Shown: piece after piece, positions 35,677 to 46,807 of the stretch
Layout of the letters: each line of letters opens with the position of its first letter
Numbering within the stretch: the stretch's first letter is position 1
Source: Pseudomonas sp. 21
Lineage (GTDB): Bacteria > Pseudomonadota > Gammaproteobacteria > Pseudomonadales > Pseudomonadaceae
Length of the DNA: 64,000 nt
Direction of reading: 5' to 3'
Assembly (NCBI RefSeq): GCF_000955805.1
Contig: NZ_JYOA01000010.1
Location: 337,900 to 401,899, forward strand
Notes under the pieces: generated by a model
What the model was told of the DNA's origin: nothing
The model's input: only the letters and a program-made list of their open reading frames with translations
Databases searched by the model: none
Made by a program: the position numbers and the translations under genes

Positions 35677-35683
35677 TGGGCGG

Positions 35684-37426
<1,743 letters not shown>

Positions 37427-37525
37427 GGTGTCGACCTCCAGGGGAGTAGGGGAGTGGCGACGCTACTTGGGATCAGGATGCAGGCCGCATGCCAATCGAT
37501 TCTAACCTGCGGATTTACAAGGCTG

Positions 37526-38170
37526 TCAAAGGTTTGTTGAGGACCGTTCGGCGGTGCTTTCGAGCCAGCCTGCACTGCCTTGCCAGGTGGGCACCAGATT
37601 GAGCCCGGAGAGTGCGGTGGGCGCCCATTCCAGTGCCTCTTCCAGAGGCATCCTGACGGCGTCCAGGCAGGATTGCCTGTCCCGTTGCAGGATGGCGCGG
37701 GCATTGGCGACCTCGCCGGCGATGCTTTGCCCGGCGTCGGTGCTCAGGGCGCGAATCTGCGTGTGCCAGAGGTGGCGGGCCGAGCTGCCGGAAACGCCGC
37801 AGCTGCCCAGCGGCTCGTAATAGGACGAGCCGAACTGCGCGTAGCCGGCATTGACCAGTGCGTTGAAGTAGCGGCTCTGCGAGGTGATCGAGCCGCTGTC
37901 TCCACCGCGCAGCACGGCAAGACCGTCGGTCATGGCCTTGTCGATTTCCCTCAGGTAGTCGTCGGCGTGCTCGAAGGCTTCTGTGCTGGGTGCGCTGTAG
38001 ATCGGCGAGGTGCGGGGTGAAAGGGCTGTCTCGCGCTGTTTGCCGCCATCGGTCGAGCCGGTGTTGAACAGGACGAGCGTGCAGCCCAGGGCCACGGCGA
38101 TGGCGAGTAGGGGAAGAAAGTTCCGGTAGTGGCGCTGGAATGACGGGAGGGTGACGGTCTGCATGGCCAT
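37526..38170 (-). CDS. Unknown membrane-anchored periplasmic protein
   Basis: A 214-aa protein from the ATG at 38170; ATGs at 38203 and 38164 are also possible and no RBS decides. A single N-terminal membrane helix (NFLPLLAIAVALGCTLVLF) is followed by a soluble domain with three Cys (LGSCGVSGS, RQSCLDAV and the one in the helix) and a helical region AEDDYLREIDKAMTD-like in character. I do not recognise a family. It stands alone between the antiporter and the acyl-CoA dehydrogenase genes, leftward. Codon use looks like the neighbours, with no sign of transfer. Confidence 0.65.
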   Translation of the reverse strand: MAMQTVTLPSFQRHYRNFLPLLAIAVALGCTLVLFNTGSTDGGKQRETALSPRTSPIYSAPSTEAFEHADDYLREIDKAMTDGLAVLRGGDSGSITSQSRYFNALVNAGYAQFGSSYYEPLGSCGVSGSSARHLWHTQIRALSTDAGQSIAGEVANARAILQRDRQSCLDAVRMPLEEALEWAPTALSGLNLVPTWQGSAGWLESTAERSSTNL

Positions 38171-38340
38171 GGTCGTGAGGGGCGGAAAATGCGCGGGCGC
38201 CATTCAACCGCATCTGCCTCGGGCCTCGCTGTCAGTTGGTTCAGTGTTGGTGGTGGGAAGTTTCCTTCAATTTTTTGGACTGCCTTCCGGCAACTTGTGG
38301 GACGCTTCCGCGCTCGTCGGCGCGGCCTTCATCGAGGCAT

Positions 38341-38366
38341 AAAAAAGCCCCGGACGTGACCGGGGC
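38341..38366 (-). terminator. Terminator of the acyl-CoA dehydrogenase gene
   Basis: GCCCCGG (38347-38353) and CCGGGGC (38360-38366) form a 7-bp GC stem with a 6-nt loop; the A-run 38341-38346 gives the U-run on the minus-strand transcript, 20 bp past the stop codon. Confidence 0.85.
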
Positions 38367-38385
38367 GAAAGGGACATGCGGGGGC

Positions 38386-40203
38386 CTAGAACCAGGCGTC
38401 CTGCATGGTGGAACAGGTATCGTCGCGGCCTTCGAGCAGCGCCAGGTCGTGGTGGCAGGACGGCACTTCCCAGGTCAGGAAGTAGCGCGCGGCCTGCAGC
38501 TTGCCGCGGTAGAAGTCGCTGTCGGCGGCATTGCCCCCGCCTTTCTGGATCTGCGCCAGGCCTTCCTCGGCGCGAATGGCCTGCTCCAGCCAGCGCCAGC
38601 CGATCACGGCGTGGCCGAAGACCTTCAGGTACAGCGCGGAGTTGGCCAGGCCCTGGGCCACGCGTCCCTGCATCAGGTCGCCGAGCAGGCTCAGGGTGGT
38701 TGCGGACAGGCGCGCCATCAGTTGCTCCAGCGGCTCGCGCAGCTTGTCCAGCGATGGATGCGCGCTGGCGCGCTCGCAGCACTGGTTGATCAGGCGGGTC
38801 AGCTGCTTCAGGCCGGCGCCATTGTTCTGCGCCAGCTTGCGGCCGAGCAGGTCGAGAGACTGGATGCCGTGGGTGCCTTCGTGGATCGGGTTCAGGCGGT
38901 TGTCGCGGTAGTACTGCTCCACCGGGTATTCGCGGGTGTAGCCATGGCCGCCGAGGATCTGGATCGCCAGCTCGTTGGCCTTCAGGCAGAACTCCGAGGG
39001 CCAGGATTTGACGATCGGGGTGAGCAGGTCGAGCAGCTCGTGGGCCTGCTTGCGCTCTTCCTCGGTGGGCAGGGTTTCACAGTCGTCCACCAGGCGCGAG
39101 GCGTACAGGCCCAGATCGAAGGCGCCCTCGACGTAGGCCTTCTGCGTCAGCAGCATGCGCTTCACGTCGGTGTGCTGGACGATGGAGACCGGTGCCGAGG
39201 TCGGGTCCTTGGCATCCACCGGGCGGCCTTGCGGGCGCTCGCGGGCGTATTCCAGGGAGTACAGGTAGCCGGCGTAGCCGAGCATGATCGCGCCCATGCC
39301 AACGCCGATGCGCGCCTCGTTCATCATCTGGAACATGTAGGCCAGGCCATGGTGCGGCTTGCCGACGAGGTAGCCGACGCACTCGCCCTTGTCGCCGAAG
39401 TTCAGCGCAGTGGAGGTGGTGCCGCGCCAGCCCATCTTGTGGAACAGGCCGGCCAGGGTCACGTCGTTGCGTGCGCCGAGGGAACCGTCGTCGTTGACCA
39501 GGAACTTGGGCACGATGAACAGGCTGATGCCCTTCACGCCGGGCGGTGCGTCCGGCAGCTTGGCCAGGACCATGTGCACGATGTTCTCCGACAGCGGGTG
39601 GTCGCCGCCGGAAATGAAGATCTTGTTGCCCTTGATCCGGTAGCTGCCGTCGGCGGCCGGTTCCGCGCGGGTGCGGATGTCCGCCAGCGACGAACCGGCG
39701 TGGGGCTCGGTCAGCGCCATGGTGCCGAAGAAGCGCGCGTCGATCATCGGCTGCAGGAACAGGCGCTTCTGCTCGTCGCTGCCGAAGGTCTCGATCAGGT
39801 GGCTGGCGCCCATGCTCAGCATCGGATAGGACGAGGTGGCGATGTTGGCCGACTGGAAGTGCGCGAAGCAGGCGCGCGACAGCAGGTGCGGCAGCTGCAT
39901 GCCGCCCTGTTCGAAGCTGCGCGAGGCGTTCTGGAAGCCGGCCTCGTTGAAGGCGTCCACCGCCGGCTTCACTTCCGGAATCAGTACCGCGCCGCCGTCG
40001 ACGTACTGCGGTTCGTTCTCGTCGTTCTTGCGGTTGTGCGGGGCGAACAGCTCTTCGGCGATGCCGCGCGCGGTGGACAGGGCGGCATCGAAGGTCTCGC
40101 GGTTGTGGTCGGCGAAGCGTTCGCGCTGGGTCAGGGCCTGCGCGTCGAGCACTTCGTAGAGTTCGAAAGCGAGGTTGCGGGAGCTGAGCAGGGTCTCGGA
40201 CAT
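38386..40203 (-). CDS. Acyl-CoA dehydrogenase (long, FadE/DmdC-like), PA5020-like
   Basis: A 605-aa FAD enzyme. It has the acyl-CoA dehydrogenase N-terminal, middle and C-terminal domains: MALTEPHAGSSLADIRTRAEP is the FAD/substrate block, GNKIFISGGDH the middle beta domain, and QILGGHGYTREYPVEQYYRDNRLNPIHEGTHGIQSLDLLGRKL the C-terminal catalytic region, with the Glu of HEGT as likely base. The extra C-terminal domain of about 120 residues makes it longer than the 380-aa type and places it with the DmdC/PA5020 group. It oxidises acyl-CoA to trans-2-enoyl-CoA; the preferred chain is unknown. The ATG at 40203 (MSETLLSSRN) is preceded by GGAGG. Confidence 0.9.
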   Translation of the reverse strand: MSETLLSSRNLAFELYEVLDAQALTQRERFADHNRETFDAALSTARGIAEELFAPHNRKNDENEPQYVDGGAVLIPEVKPAVDAFNEAGFQNASRSFEQGGMQLPHLLSRACFAHFQSANIATSSYPMLSMGASHLIETFGSDEQKRLFLQPMIDARFFGTMALTEPHAGSSLADIRTRAEPAADGSYRIKGNKIFISGGDHPLSENIVHMVLAKLPDAPPGVKGISLFIVPKFLVNDDGSLGARNDVTLAGLFHKMGWRGTTSTALNFGDKGECVGYLVGKPHHGLAYMFQMMNEARIGVGMGAIMLGYAGYLYSLEYARERPQGRPVDAKDPTSAPVSIVQHTDVKRMLLTQKAYVEGAFDLGLYASRLVDDCETLPTEEERKQAHELLDLLTPIVKSWPSEFCLKANELAIQILGGHGYTREYPVEQYYRDNRLNPIHEGTHGIQSLDLLGRKLAQNNGAGLKQLTRLINQCCERASAHPSLDKLREPLEQLMARLSATTLSLLGDLMQGRVAQGLANSALYLKVFGHAVIGWRWLEQAIRAEEGLAQIQKGGGNAADSDFYRGKLQAARYFLTWEVPSCHHDLALLEGRDDTCSTMQDAWF

Positions 40204-40381
40204 GGATCGACCTCCGTGGGAATCGGCGCAGTCTAGTCTGGTGAATGAAGCGCGCACAGAATCATCCATGAGCGTGATAAAGGGCTAAAACGCCCGGCCT
40301 CCCGGCGGGCCCCGGCGACGGCGGACTCGCACCGCACCCGCCCCAGGACCTAAACTGCGCGCCTTGAGGAGTCCGCTATCC

Positions 40382-41218
40382 ATGAACTACCGCCACGCCT
40401 ACCACGCCGGCAACCACGCCGACGTGCTGAAACACATCGTCCTCGCCCGCATCTTCGCGCTGATGGCGCGCAAGGACACGCCTTTCGCCTACCTCGACAG
40501 CCACTCCGGCATCGGCCTGTACGACCTGCTGGGCGATGAAGCCAGCCGCACCGGCGAGTGGGAGTCGGGCATCGGCCGCCTGCATGAGCGCGATGATCTG
40601 CCGGAGTTGCTGCAGGATTACCTGGAGGTGGTGCGCGCGCTCAATCCCGATGGCGGCCTGGAGTTCTACCCCGGCTCGCCCGAGCTGGCGCGACGCCTGA
40701 CCCGCCCGCAGGATCGGGTGATGCTCAACGAGTTGCACCCGGAAGACGGTCGCCTGCTCAAGGCCAACATGGCCGGCGAGCGCCGCATTTCCGTGCATCA
40801 GGGCGACGGCTGGCTGCTGCCGCGGGCCTTCCTGCCGGTTGCCGAGAAGCGAGGCGTACTGCTGATCGACCCGCCCTTCGAGCAGCCCGATGACCTGGAG
40901 CGCTGCATAACCGCACTGGACGAAGCCATTGGGCGCATGCGCCAGACCGTGGTCGCCATCTGGTATCCGATCAAGGACCGCCGCCAGCTCAAACGCTTCT
41001 ACCAGCGCCTGGAGAAAAGCTCGGCGCCGAAGATGCTTCGCGTGGAGCTGTGCGTGCATCCGGCAGATACGGCTGACCGTCTGAACGGCTCCGGGCTGGT
41101 CATCGTCAACCCGCCGTGGCCGCTGGACGAGGAGCTGCGCGGGCTGTTGCCGTGGTTGGCGGACACGCTGGCGCAGAGCGAAGGCAGCAGCCAGGTGGAC
41201 TGGCTGATCGCCGAATGA
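40382..41218 (+). CDS. rlmJ: 23S rRNA (adenine2030-N6)-methyltransferase RlmJ
   Basis: A 278-aa methyltransferase. The N-terminus MNYRHAYHAGNHADVLKH is the family signature, LDSHSGIGLYDL the SAM-binding region and IDPPFEQ (162-168) the N6-adenine catalytic motif. It methylates A2030 of 23S rRNA before ribosome assembly is complete. TGAGGAG 11 nt before the ATG is the RBS. It is a single gene ended by a strong two-way terminator. Confidence 0.93.
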   Translation: MNYRHAYHAGNHADVLKHIVLARIFALMARKDTPFAYLDSHSGIGLYDLLGDEASRTGEWESGIGRLHERDDLPELLQDYLEVVRALNPDGGLEFYPGSPELARRLTRPQDRVMLNELHPEDGRLLKANMAGERRISVHQGDGWLLPRAFLPVAEKRGVLLIDPPFEQPDDLERCITALDEAIGRMRQTVVAIWYPIKDRRQLKRFYQRLEKSSAPKMLRVELCVHPADTADRLNGSGLVIVNPPWPLDEELRGLLPWLADTLAQSEGSSQVDWLIAE

Positions 41219-41247
41219 AAAAAGCCCCGGCAGTGCCGGGGCTTTTT
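41219..41247 (+). terminator. Bidirectional terminator after rlmJ
   Basis: AAAAAGCCCCGGC (41219-41231) and GCCGGGGCTTTTT (41235-41247) pair over 13 bp with a 3-nt loop, A-rich on one side and T-rich on the other. It can stop rlmJ transcription and leftward transcription from msrA. Confidence 0.9.
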
Positions 41248-41289
41248 CTTGGGGGTGACCGTGACGGTTCAGTGTGGCTCGGACCGATC

Positions 41290-41310
41290 GCGGACGGAGT
41301 CCGCTCCTAC
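41290..41310. repeat. Second-type REP unit, cluster 2
   Basis: Core GCGGAC-GGA-GTCCGC (41290-41304) followed by TCCTAC. It is a sister of the unit at 3451-3472. Confidence 0.75.
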
Positions 41311-41332
41311 GCTACGGATGAGCCAGGTGCCC

Positions 41333-41403
41333 GTGTAGGAGCGAGCTTGCTCGCGAACCGATCTTGCAGCGGGGTTGTTCGCGAGCAAGCTCGCTCCTAC
41401 AGG
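41333..41403. repeat. REP element pair (inverted), cluster 2
   Basis: Units at 41333-41360 and 41377-41403 are inverted copies of the same sequence seen at 3356-3428. They sit in the short rlmJ-msrA gap, behind both convergent genes, the usual REP location. The msrA stop codon lies only 8 bp beyond. Confidence 0.85.
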
Positions 41404-41410
41404 TATGGGC

Positions 41411-42058
41411 TTACGCCGGCAGGCACACGCCCGTGCCGCCCAGGCCGCAATAGCCGTTGGGGTTCTTCGCCAGGTACTGCTGGTGGTAGGCCTCGGCGTA
41501 GTAGAACGGCGGCACTTCGCGGATTTCCGTGGTGATCGCGCCGTAGCCCTTGGCGTCGAGCTCCTTCTGGAAGGCCGCGCGGCTGGCGTCGATGGCGGCT
41601 TTCTGCGCCTGGTCGAACCAGTAGATCACCGAGCGGTACTGGGTGCCGGTGTCGTTACCCTGGCGCATGCCCTGGGTTGGATCGTGGGATTCCCAGAACA
41701 CCTTCAGCAGCGCTTCGATGCTGGTTTCGCGCGGGTCATAAGCTACCAGCACCACTTCGCTGTGGCCGGTCAGGCCGGAGCAGACTTCGTCGTAGGTCGG
41801 GTTCGGCGTGTAGCCGCCGGCATAGCCCACTGCGGTGACCCACACACCCGGCTGTTGCCAGAAGCGCCGCTCGGCGCCCCAGAAGCAACCCAGGCCGACA
41901 ACGATCTGCTGCACGCCGGCGGGGAAGGGCGCCGTCAGCGGGTGGCCATTGACGTAATGCGCTTCGGGCACCGGCATCGGGCTTTCACGCCCCGGCAGGG
42001 CCTGGGCGGAGCTGGGCAGTTCCAGTTTGTGGGCAAGTATTTGCGAGCGCAGGGTCAT
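41411..42058 (-). CDS. msrA: Peptide methionine-(S)-S-oxide reductase MsrA
   Basis: A 215-aa repair enzyme. [13 protein letters not shown] contains the catalytic Cys58; [26 protein letters not shown] and the C-terminal [12 protein letters not shown] with its resolving Cys pair are intact. It reduces S-methionine sulfoxide in proteins using thioredoxin. An N-terminal stretch of about 45 residues before the core is typical of the E. coli/Pseudomonas type. The ATG at 42058 is the family start; the longer frame upstream is not. Confidence 0.94.
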   Translation of the reverse strand: MTLRSQILAHKLELPSSAQALPGRESPMPVPEAHYVNGHPLTAPFPAGVQQIVVGLGCFWGAERRFWQQPGVWVTAVGYAGGYTPNPTYDEVCSGLTGHSEVVLVAYDPRETSIEALLKVFWESHDPTQGMRQGNDTGTQYRSVIYWFDQAQKAAIDASRAAFQKELDAKGYGAITTEIREVPPFYYAEAYHQQYLAKNPNGYCGLGGTGVCLPA

Positions 42059-42191
42059 GGCATTCGTCTCCTGTCGAATAGGGGCGGCAATAGACTCGGG
42101 TACTCGCCGAAGATTACAGCGTTTGTTTTGCTTTGCGGGAGGTTTGATACCGCTTGCGGAACTGGCTGCGGGCACGCCGCGCCAGAGCGCC

Positions 42192-44891
42192 TCAATGTGG
42201 GCGGCAGGGATAGCGCTGCAGGCTGGAGGACAGGTCGTGGCTGGGGATGGGCTTGTCGAACAGGTAGCCCTGGCCGATGTCGCAGCGGTTGCGCCGCAGG
42301 AAGGCCAGCTGGGCGGCGGTCTCGACGCCTTCGGCGACCACCTGCAGCTTGAGGTTGTGGGCCATGGCGATCACCGCCGAGGTGATTTCCATGTCGTCCT
42401 GGTTGTCCGGGATGTCCTTGATGAAGCTGCGATCGATCTTGATCACGTCGATGGGGAATTTCTTCAGGTAGCTCAGCGACGAGTAGCCGGTGCCGAAGTC
42501 GTCCATCGCCAGGGTCAGGCCGAGGCTCTTCAGGCGCTCCAGCTGCTGGCGGGTGTCGTCGGTGGCGTCCAGCAGCAGGCTTTCGGTGAGCTCCAGCTCC
42601 AGCTGGCAGGCCGGGATGCTTTCCTCGTGGAGGATCGCGGCGATGGAACCGACCAGGTCCGGGTCGCTGAACTGCTTGGGCGACAGGTTGATCGCCATGT
42701 GCAGCTCGCCCAGGCCCTTGGCGGCCAACTCGCGGACCTGCCGGCAGGCCTGGCGGATCACCCATTTGCCGATGGGGATGATCAGCCCGGTTTCCTCGGC
42801 GACGCTGATGAACTGGTCCGGGCGGATCATGCCCTTCTCCGGGTGCTGCCAGCGCAGCAGTGCTTCCAGGCCGAGCAGCGCGCCGCTGCGCAGGCAGAGC
42901 TTGGGCTGGTAGTGCACCGCCAGTTCGTCCTGTACCAGCGCGCGGCGCAGGTTACTCTCGACGAACAGCTTGTAGCTCGCCTCGGCGGTCATCGCCTCGG
43001 TGAAGGTCTGCACCTGGTGCTTGCCGTTGGCCTTGGCCTTGTGCAGCGCCAGGCCCGCGTGTTTCATCAGGGTTTGCGGGTCCTGCCCGTGTTGCGGCGC
43101 GTAGGCGATACCCACGGAGCCGGTGATGCTGATCAGCTGGTTGTCGACGAACAGCGGCTTGTCGAGCACGTCGAGGATCTGCGCGGCGACCTTCTCGCCA
43201 CGGCCGGCGACGGATTCTTCCAGCAGCACGGCGAACTCGTTGCTGGCGAAGCGCGCCAGGGTGGCGCTGTCGCTCAGGCTGCTGCGCAGGCGCCGGGCGA
43301 GGTTGGCCAGCAGCTTGTCGCCGGTCTGGTGGCCGAGGCTGTCGTTGATCCGCTTGAAGTTGTCGATATCCACCAGCAGCAGGCTCAGCGAATGCTCGCT
43401 GCCCACCTGCAGGCGTTCTTCCAGGGCGTTGATGAAGAAGTGCCGGTTGGCCAGCCCGGTGAGGTTGTCGCGGTAGGCGAGCTTCTCGATGTGCTGCTGG
43501 GCCAGCTTGCTTTGGGTGATGTCTTCGTAGATGCCGATGTAGTGGGTCAGCTCGCCCTTGTCGTCGTAGACCTTGGACAGCGACAGCTGGCCCCAGTAGG
43601 GCTCGAGATTCTTGCGCCGGCTGCGGAACTCGCCCTGCCAGCTGTTCTGCGTGACCAGGGTGGAGCGCGCGTCGAACAGCAGTTCGCTGAGATTCGCCAG
43701 CGCCGGCAGCTCCGGCAGGCGGCGGCCGCGCACTTCGTCGGCGCCGTACTGGGTGATGGCGGTGAAGCTCGGGTTGACGTATTCCACCAGGCCGTCGCGG
43801 TCGATCAGCAGGAAGGCGCTGGCGCTCTGCTCGACGGCGCGCTGGAACAGGTGCAGGGCGCTGGAGACGTTGCGTCGCTCGTGGTTCATCAGGACCTGGG
43901 CGTACTGGTCGGCCAGCTCGCCGGCGAAGGCGATCTCGTCGCTCTGCCACATGCGCACTTCGCCAACGTGTTCCAGGCACAGCACACCGACCACTTCGCC
44001 GCCGACGCGGATGGTGGCGTCGAGCATGGCGCTGATGCCCTGCGGGCGCAGGTAGCGTGCGGCCAGTTCCTGGGTGCGCGGGTCCTGCTGGGCGTTGTGC
44101 GCGTCGATGGCGCGGCCGCTGTGCACCGCGTCGAGGTAGTTGGGGAAGTGGCTGGCGTCGATGTCCTGGGGCTTTTCGTACTGGTCGGTGTCGCGGCGAT
44201 AGATGGTCACCGCCTCCAGGCGATGGTCCGGGTGCAGGCGCCAGATGCCGGCGCGGGCCACGTCATAGGCCTCGCAGGCGGCCTGGGCGATCAGCTGCGC
44301 GGCTTCGAGCAGCGGGTCGCTGGACAGGTAGCGGTGCCGCGCCAGGCGCACGATAAGGTTCTGCTGGGTGCGCGAGCGCACCAGGTGCTGCAGGTGTTCG
44401 TCCTGGGAACGCTGGTACATCTCCAGGGACATCTTCAGGCGGATGTTCTGCGCTTCCAGGTCCAGCAGGCGCGGGTCCAGTTCGGTTTCGTGCTCGTCCG
44501 CCTCGGTCTGCAGCAGGTAGCCGTGGAGCAACTGGCGGCCGTGCTGCTGGAAGGACTCGCCGACCTCCAGCACGTTCAGCGTGCCGCGCGGCGAGTGAAG
44601 CAGGTAGCGCACCCGGTAACGGCCGTCCTTGAGCAGTTGCTGCTGCACCTGCTCATGCAGGCGATGGCGCGCTTCGGGCTCCATCAGGCTGGCATAGGGG
44701 GCGTCGAGGAGGCCGCAGAGGTCCTGGGCCGGCACGCCGATCTGGCGTTCGCAGCCGGGGTCGAGGAACAGCAGGGTCCAGCTGGGTTCGTTCAGGCGCT
44801 CGAAGCGCAGCATCCCGAGCCTCGAAGGGACGGGAAGCTGCGTGACAACCTCGGCCGCCTGACGGCTGGCGGCATCGGGATGACTCTTCAT
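42192..44891 (-). CDS. dipA: DipA, c-di-GMP phosphodiesterase (PAS-GAF-PAS-GGDEF-EAL)
   Basis: An 899-aa signalling enzyme. It has an N-terminal PAS-like region (about 30-130), GAF (about 195-335), PAS (about 345-460), a GGDEF-fold domain (465-630) whose signature is degenerate (ASNEF at 549-553), and a full EAL domain (640-890) with EAL at 676-678, [21 protein letters not shown] (797-805) and KIDRSF. The cyclase site is therefore probably inactive or regulatory and the protein acts as phosphodiesterase, as P. aeruginosa DipA does in biofilm dispersal and chemotaxis. No transmembrane segment is visible, so it is cytoplasmic. It lies next to msrA as in PAO1. Confidence 0.92.
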   Translation of the reverse strand: MKSHPDAASRQAAEVVTQLPVPSRLGMLRFERLNEPSWTLLFLDPGCERQIGVPAQDLCGLLDAPYASLMEPEARHRLHEQVQQQLLKDGRYRVRYLLHSPRGTLNVLEVGESFQQHGRQLLHGYLLQTEADEHETELDPRLLDLEAQNIRLKMSLEMYQRSQDEHLQHLVRSRTQQNLIVRLARHRYLSSDPLLEAAQLIAQAACEAYDVARAGIWRLHPDHRLEAVTIYRRDTDQYEKPQDIDASHFPNYLDAVHSGRAIDAHNAQQDPRTQELAARYLRPQGISAMLDATIRVGGEVVGVLCLEHVGEVRMWQSDEIAFAGELADQYAQVLMNHERRNVSSALHLFQRAVEQSASAFLLIDRDGLVEYVNPSFTAITQYGADEVRGRRLPELPALANLSELLFDARSTLVTQNSWQGEFRSRRKNLEPYWGQLSLSKVYDDKGELTHYIGIYEDITQSKLAQQHIEKLAYRDNLTGLANRHFFINALEERLQVGSEHSLSLLLVDIDNFKRINDSLGHQTGDKLLANLARRLRSSLSDSATLARFASNEFAVLLEESVAGRGEKVAAQILDVLDKPLFVDNQLISITGSVGIAYAPQHGQDPQTLMKHAGLALHKAKANGKHQVQTFTEAMTAEASYKLFVESNLRRALVQDELAVHYQPKLCLRSGALLGLEALLRWQHPEKGMIRPDQFISVAEETGLIIPIGKWVIRQACRQVRELAAKGLGELHMAINLSPKQFSDPDLVGSIAAILHEESIPACQLELELTESLLLDATDDTRQQLERLKSLGLTLAMDDFGTGYSSLSYLKKFPIDVIKIDRSFIKDIPDNQDDMEITSAVIAMAHNLKLQVVAEGVETAAQLAFLRRNRCDIGQGYLFDKPIPSHDLSSSLQRYPCRPH

Positions 44892-45061
44892 GCGCGGGAG
44901 ATTTCCAGGGTGCTGGATGGGGTACTTCGCCCCACCCGACTTCTATGGGCGTTGGCAAGATTTGCATGAGGCACGGGGCCATGACAAGCCAAGACTGTAT
45001 CGGCCGTCACGGATCGAAGTTGAGGCAGTGCAGGGAGCCAGGCGTGACCGCCGGTCCGGAC

Positions 45062-45148
45062 AAAAAGAAGCCCCGCCGTCCGGCAGGGCTGGAGAGTACG
45101 AGCGTGGCGTGCTCGTCGAGAGGAAAGGCCGGCGCGGGGCCGGCCTTT
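45062..45148 (-). terminator. Terminator region of aceEF
   Basis: Two hairpins follow the aceF stop. The first (AAAGGCCGGC 45124-45133 with GCCGGCCTTT 45139-45148) is perfect and begins 8 bp past the stop. The second (45069-45090, 8 bp with one mismatch) is followed on the minus strand by a U-rich stretch (45062-45066). The second is the better intrinsic terminator. The 264-bp gap 44892-45155 contains nothing else recognisable except the dipA promoter zone. Confidence 0.7.
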
Positions 45149-45155
45149 GCAACAC

Positions 45156-46796
45156 TTACAGGAGCAGGGTACGGATATCGCCCAGCAGGTCGGACAGGCG
45201 CTTGGTGTAGCGCGCAGCCGCGGCCCCGTTGATCACGCGGTGATCGTAGGACAGCGACAGCGGCAGCATCAGGCGCGGCTGGAAGGCCTTGCCGTCCCAC
45301 ACCGGCTGCATGGTTGCCTTGCTGACACCCAGGATCGCCACTTCCGGCGCGTTGACGATCGGCGTGAAGCCGGTGCCGCCAATGTGGCCGAGGCTGGAGA
45401 TGGTGAAGCAGGCGCCCTGCATGGCGTCGGCGGAGAGCTTCTTGGTGCGCGCTTTCTCGGCCAGTTCGGCGGCTTCGGCGGCGAGTTGCAGGAGGCTCTT
45501 CTGGTCGACGTTCTTGATCACCGGCACCAGCAGGCCGTCCGGCGTGTCCACGGCGAAGCCGATGTTCACGTACTTCTTGCGGATCAGCGCCTTGCCGCTG
45601 GGGGCCAGCGAGCTGTTGAAGTCCGGCATTTCCTTGAGCAGGTGGGCACAGGCCTTCAGCAGGATCGGCAGCACGGTCAGCTTGACGCCCGCCTTCTCCG
45701 CCACGGCTTTCTGGGCCACGCGGAAGGCTTCCATCTCGGTGATGTCGGCCGAGTCGAACTGGGTCACGTGCGGCACGTTCAGCCAGCTGCGGTGCAGGTT
45801 GGCAGCGCCGACCTGCATCAGGCGGGTCATCGCCACTTCTTCCACTTCGCCGAACTTGCTGAAGTCGACTTCCGGGATCGGCGGGATGCCCGCGCCACCG
45901 GTAGCGCCCGCAGCCGGGCCGGATTTGGCGCGTTGCAGTTGTTCCTTGACGAACGCCTGCACGTCTTCCTTGAGGATGCGGCCTTTCGGACCGGTGCCTT
46001 TCACTTCGCCCAGCTCGACGCCGAACTCGCGGGCGACCATGCGCACCGCGGGGCCGGCGTGAACCTTGGTGCCGTCACGGCTGGGCGCGCCCACCGGAGC
46101 GGCTTCCGCAGCCTTGGCCGGTGCGGCAGCCGGTGCCGGAGCGGCGGCTGGAGCAGCAGCGGCCGGTGCAGCAGCCGGAGTGGGTTCAGCGGCAGCCGGG
46201 GCAGCAGCGCCCGCGACCTTGAGCTTGAGGATCAGGTCGCCGGTGCCGACTTCGTCACCGACCTTGATCGACACGCTCTCCACCACGCCGGAAGCCGGCG
46301 AGGGGATTTCCATGCTGGCCTTGTCCGACTCCAGGGTGATCAGCGACTGGTCGGCTTCGACCGTGTCGCCGGCTTTCACCATGACCTCGATGACATTGGC
46401 CTTGCCGGCCGAGCCGATGTCCGGGACGTGGATGTCCTGGACGCTGGCGCCAGCAGCAGGCGCGGCAGCCGGCGCCGGGGCAGCGGCCGGAGCCTCTGCC
46501 TTCGGAGCCTCGGCGGCCGGAGCCGGCGCGTCGGCCTTGGGTGCTTCGGCAGCAGCCGAACCACCCTCGACTTCCAGCTCGAGGATCTCGTCGCCTTCCT
46601 TCAGGGTGTCGCCCACCTTGACCTTCAGGCTCTTCACCACGCCGGCCTTCGGCGAGGGGATTTCCATGCTGGCCTTGTCGGATTCCAGGGTCAGCAGGCT
46701 CTGGTCGGCCTCGACGGTGTCGCCGACCTTGACCAGCAGTTCGATCACTTCACCCTGACCATTGCCGATGTCGGGTACACGAATCAGTTCGCTCAT
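45156..46796 (-). CDS. aceF: Pyruvate dehydrogenase E2, dihydrolipoamide acetyltransferase AceF
   Basis: A 546-aa E2 core. There are two lipoyl domains with Lys41 and Lys159 in ESDKASMEIP, Ala/Pro/Glu-rich flexible linkers (about 80-118 and 205-235), a peripheral subunit-binding domain (HAGPAVRMVAREFGVELGEVKGTGPKGRILKEDV) and a C-terminal catalytic domain with His519 in DHRVING. It transfers acetyl from lipoate to CoA and forms the complex core. Two lipoyl domains match P. aeruginosa (E. coli has three). It is transcribed with aceE, 11 bp between the genes. The E3 subunit is not in this window. Confidence 0.96.
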   Translation of the reverse strand: MSELIRVPDIGNGQGEVIELLVKVGDTVEADQSLLTLESDKASMEIPSPKAGVVKSLKVKVGDTLKEGDEILELEVEGGSAAAEAPKADAPAPAAEAPKAEAPAAAPAPAAAPAAGASVQDIHVPDIGSAGKANVIEVMVKAGDTVEADQSLITLESDKASMEIPSPASGVVESVSIKVGDEVGTGDLILKLKVAGAAAPAAAEPTPAAAPAAAAPAAAPAPAAAPAKAAEAAPVGAPSRDGTKVHAGPAVRMVAREFGVELGEVKGTGPKGRILKEDVQAFVKEQLQRAKSGPAAGATGGAGIPPIPEVDFSKFGEVEEVAMTRLMQVGAANLHRSWLNVPHVTQFDSADITEMEAFRVAQKAVAEKAGVKLTVLPILLKACAHLLKEMPDFNSSLAPSGKALIRKKYVNIGFAVDTPDGLLVPVIKNVDQKSLLQLAAEAAELAEKARTKKLSADAMQGACFTISSLGHIGGTGFTPIVNAPEVAILGVSKATMQPVWDGKAFQPRLMLPLSLSYDHRVINGAAAARYTKRLSDLLGDIRTLLL

Positions 46797-46807
46797 CGTG
46801 CCTCTCC

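Noticed and set aside
41290-41403. Possible small CRISPR-like repeat cluster
   Set aside because: There are only three units, of two types, in inverted orientation, with spacers unlike a regular array and no cas genes. They are REP elements.
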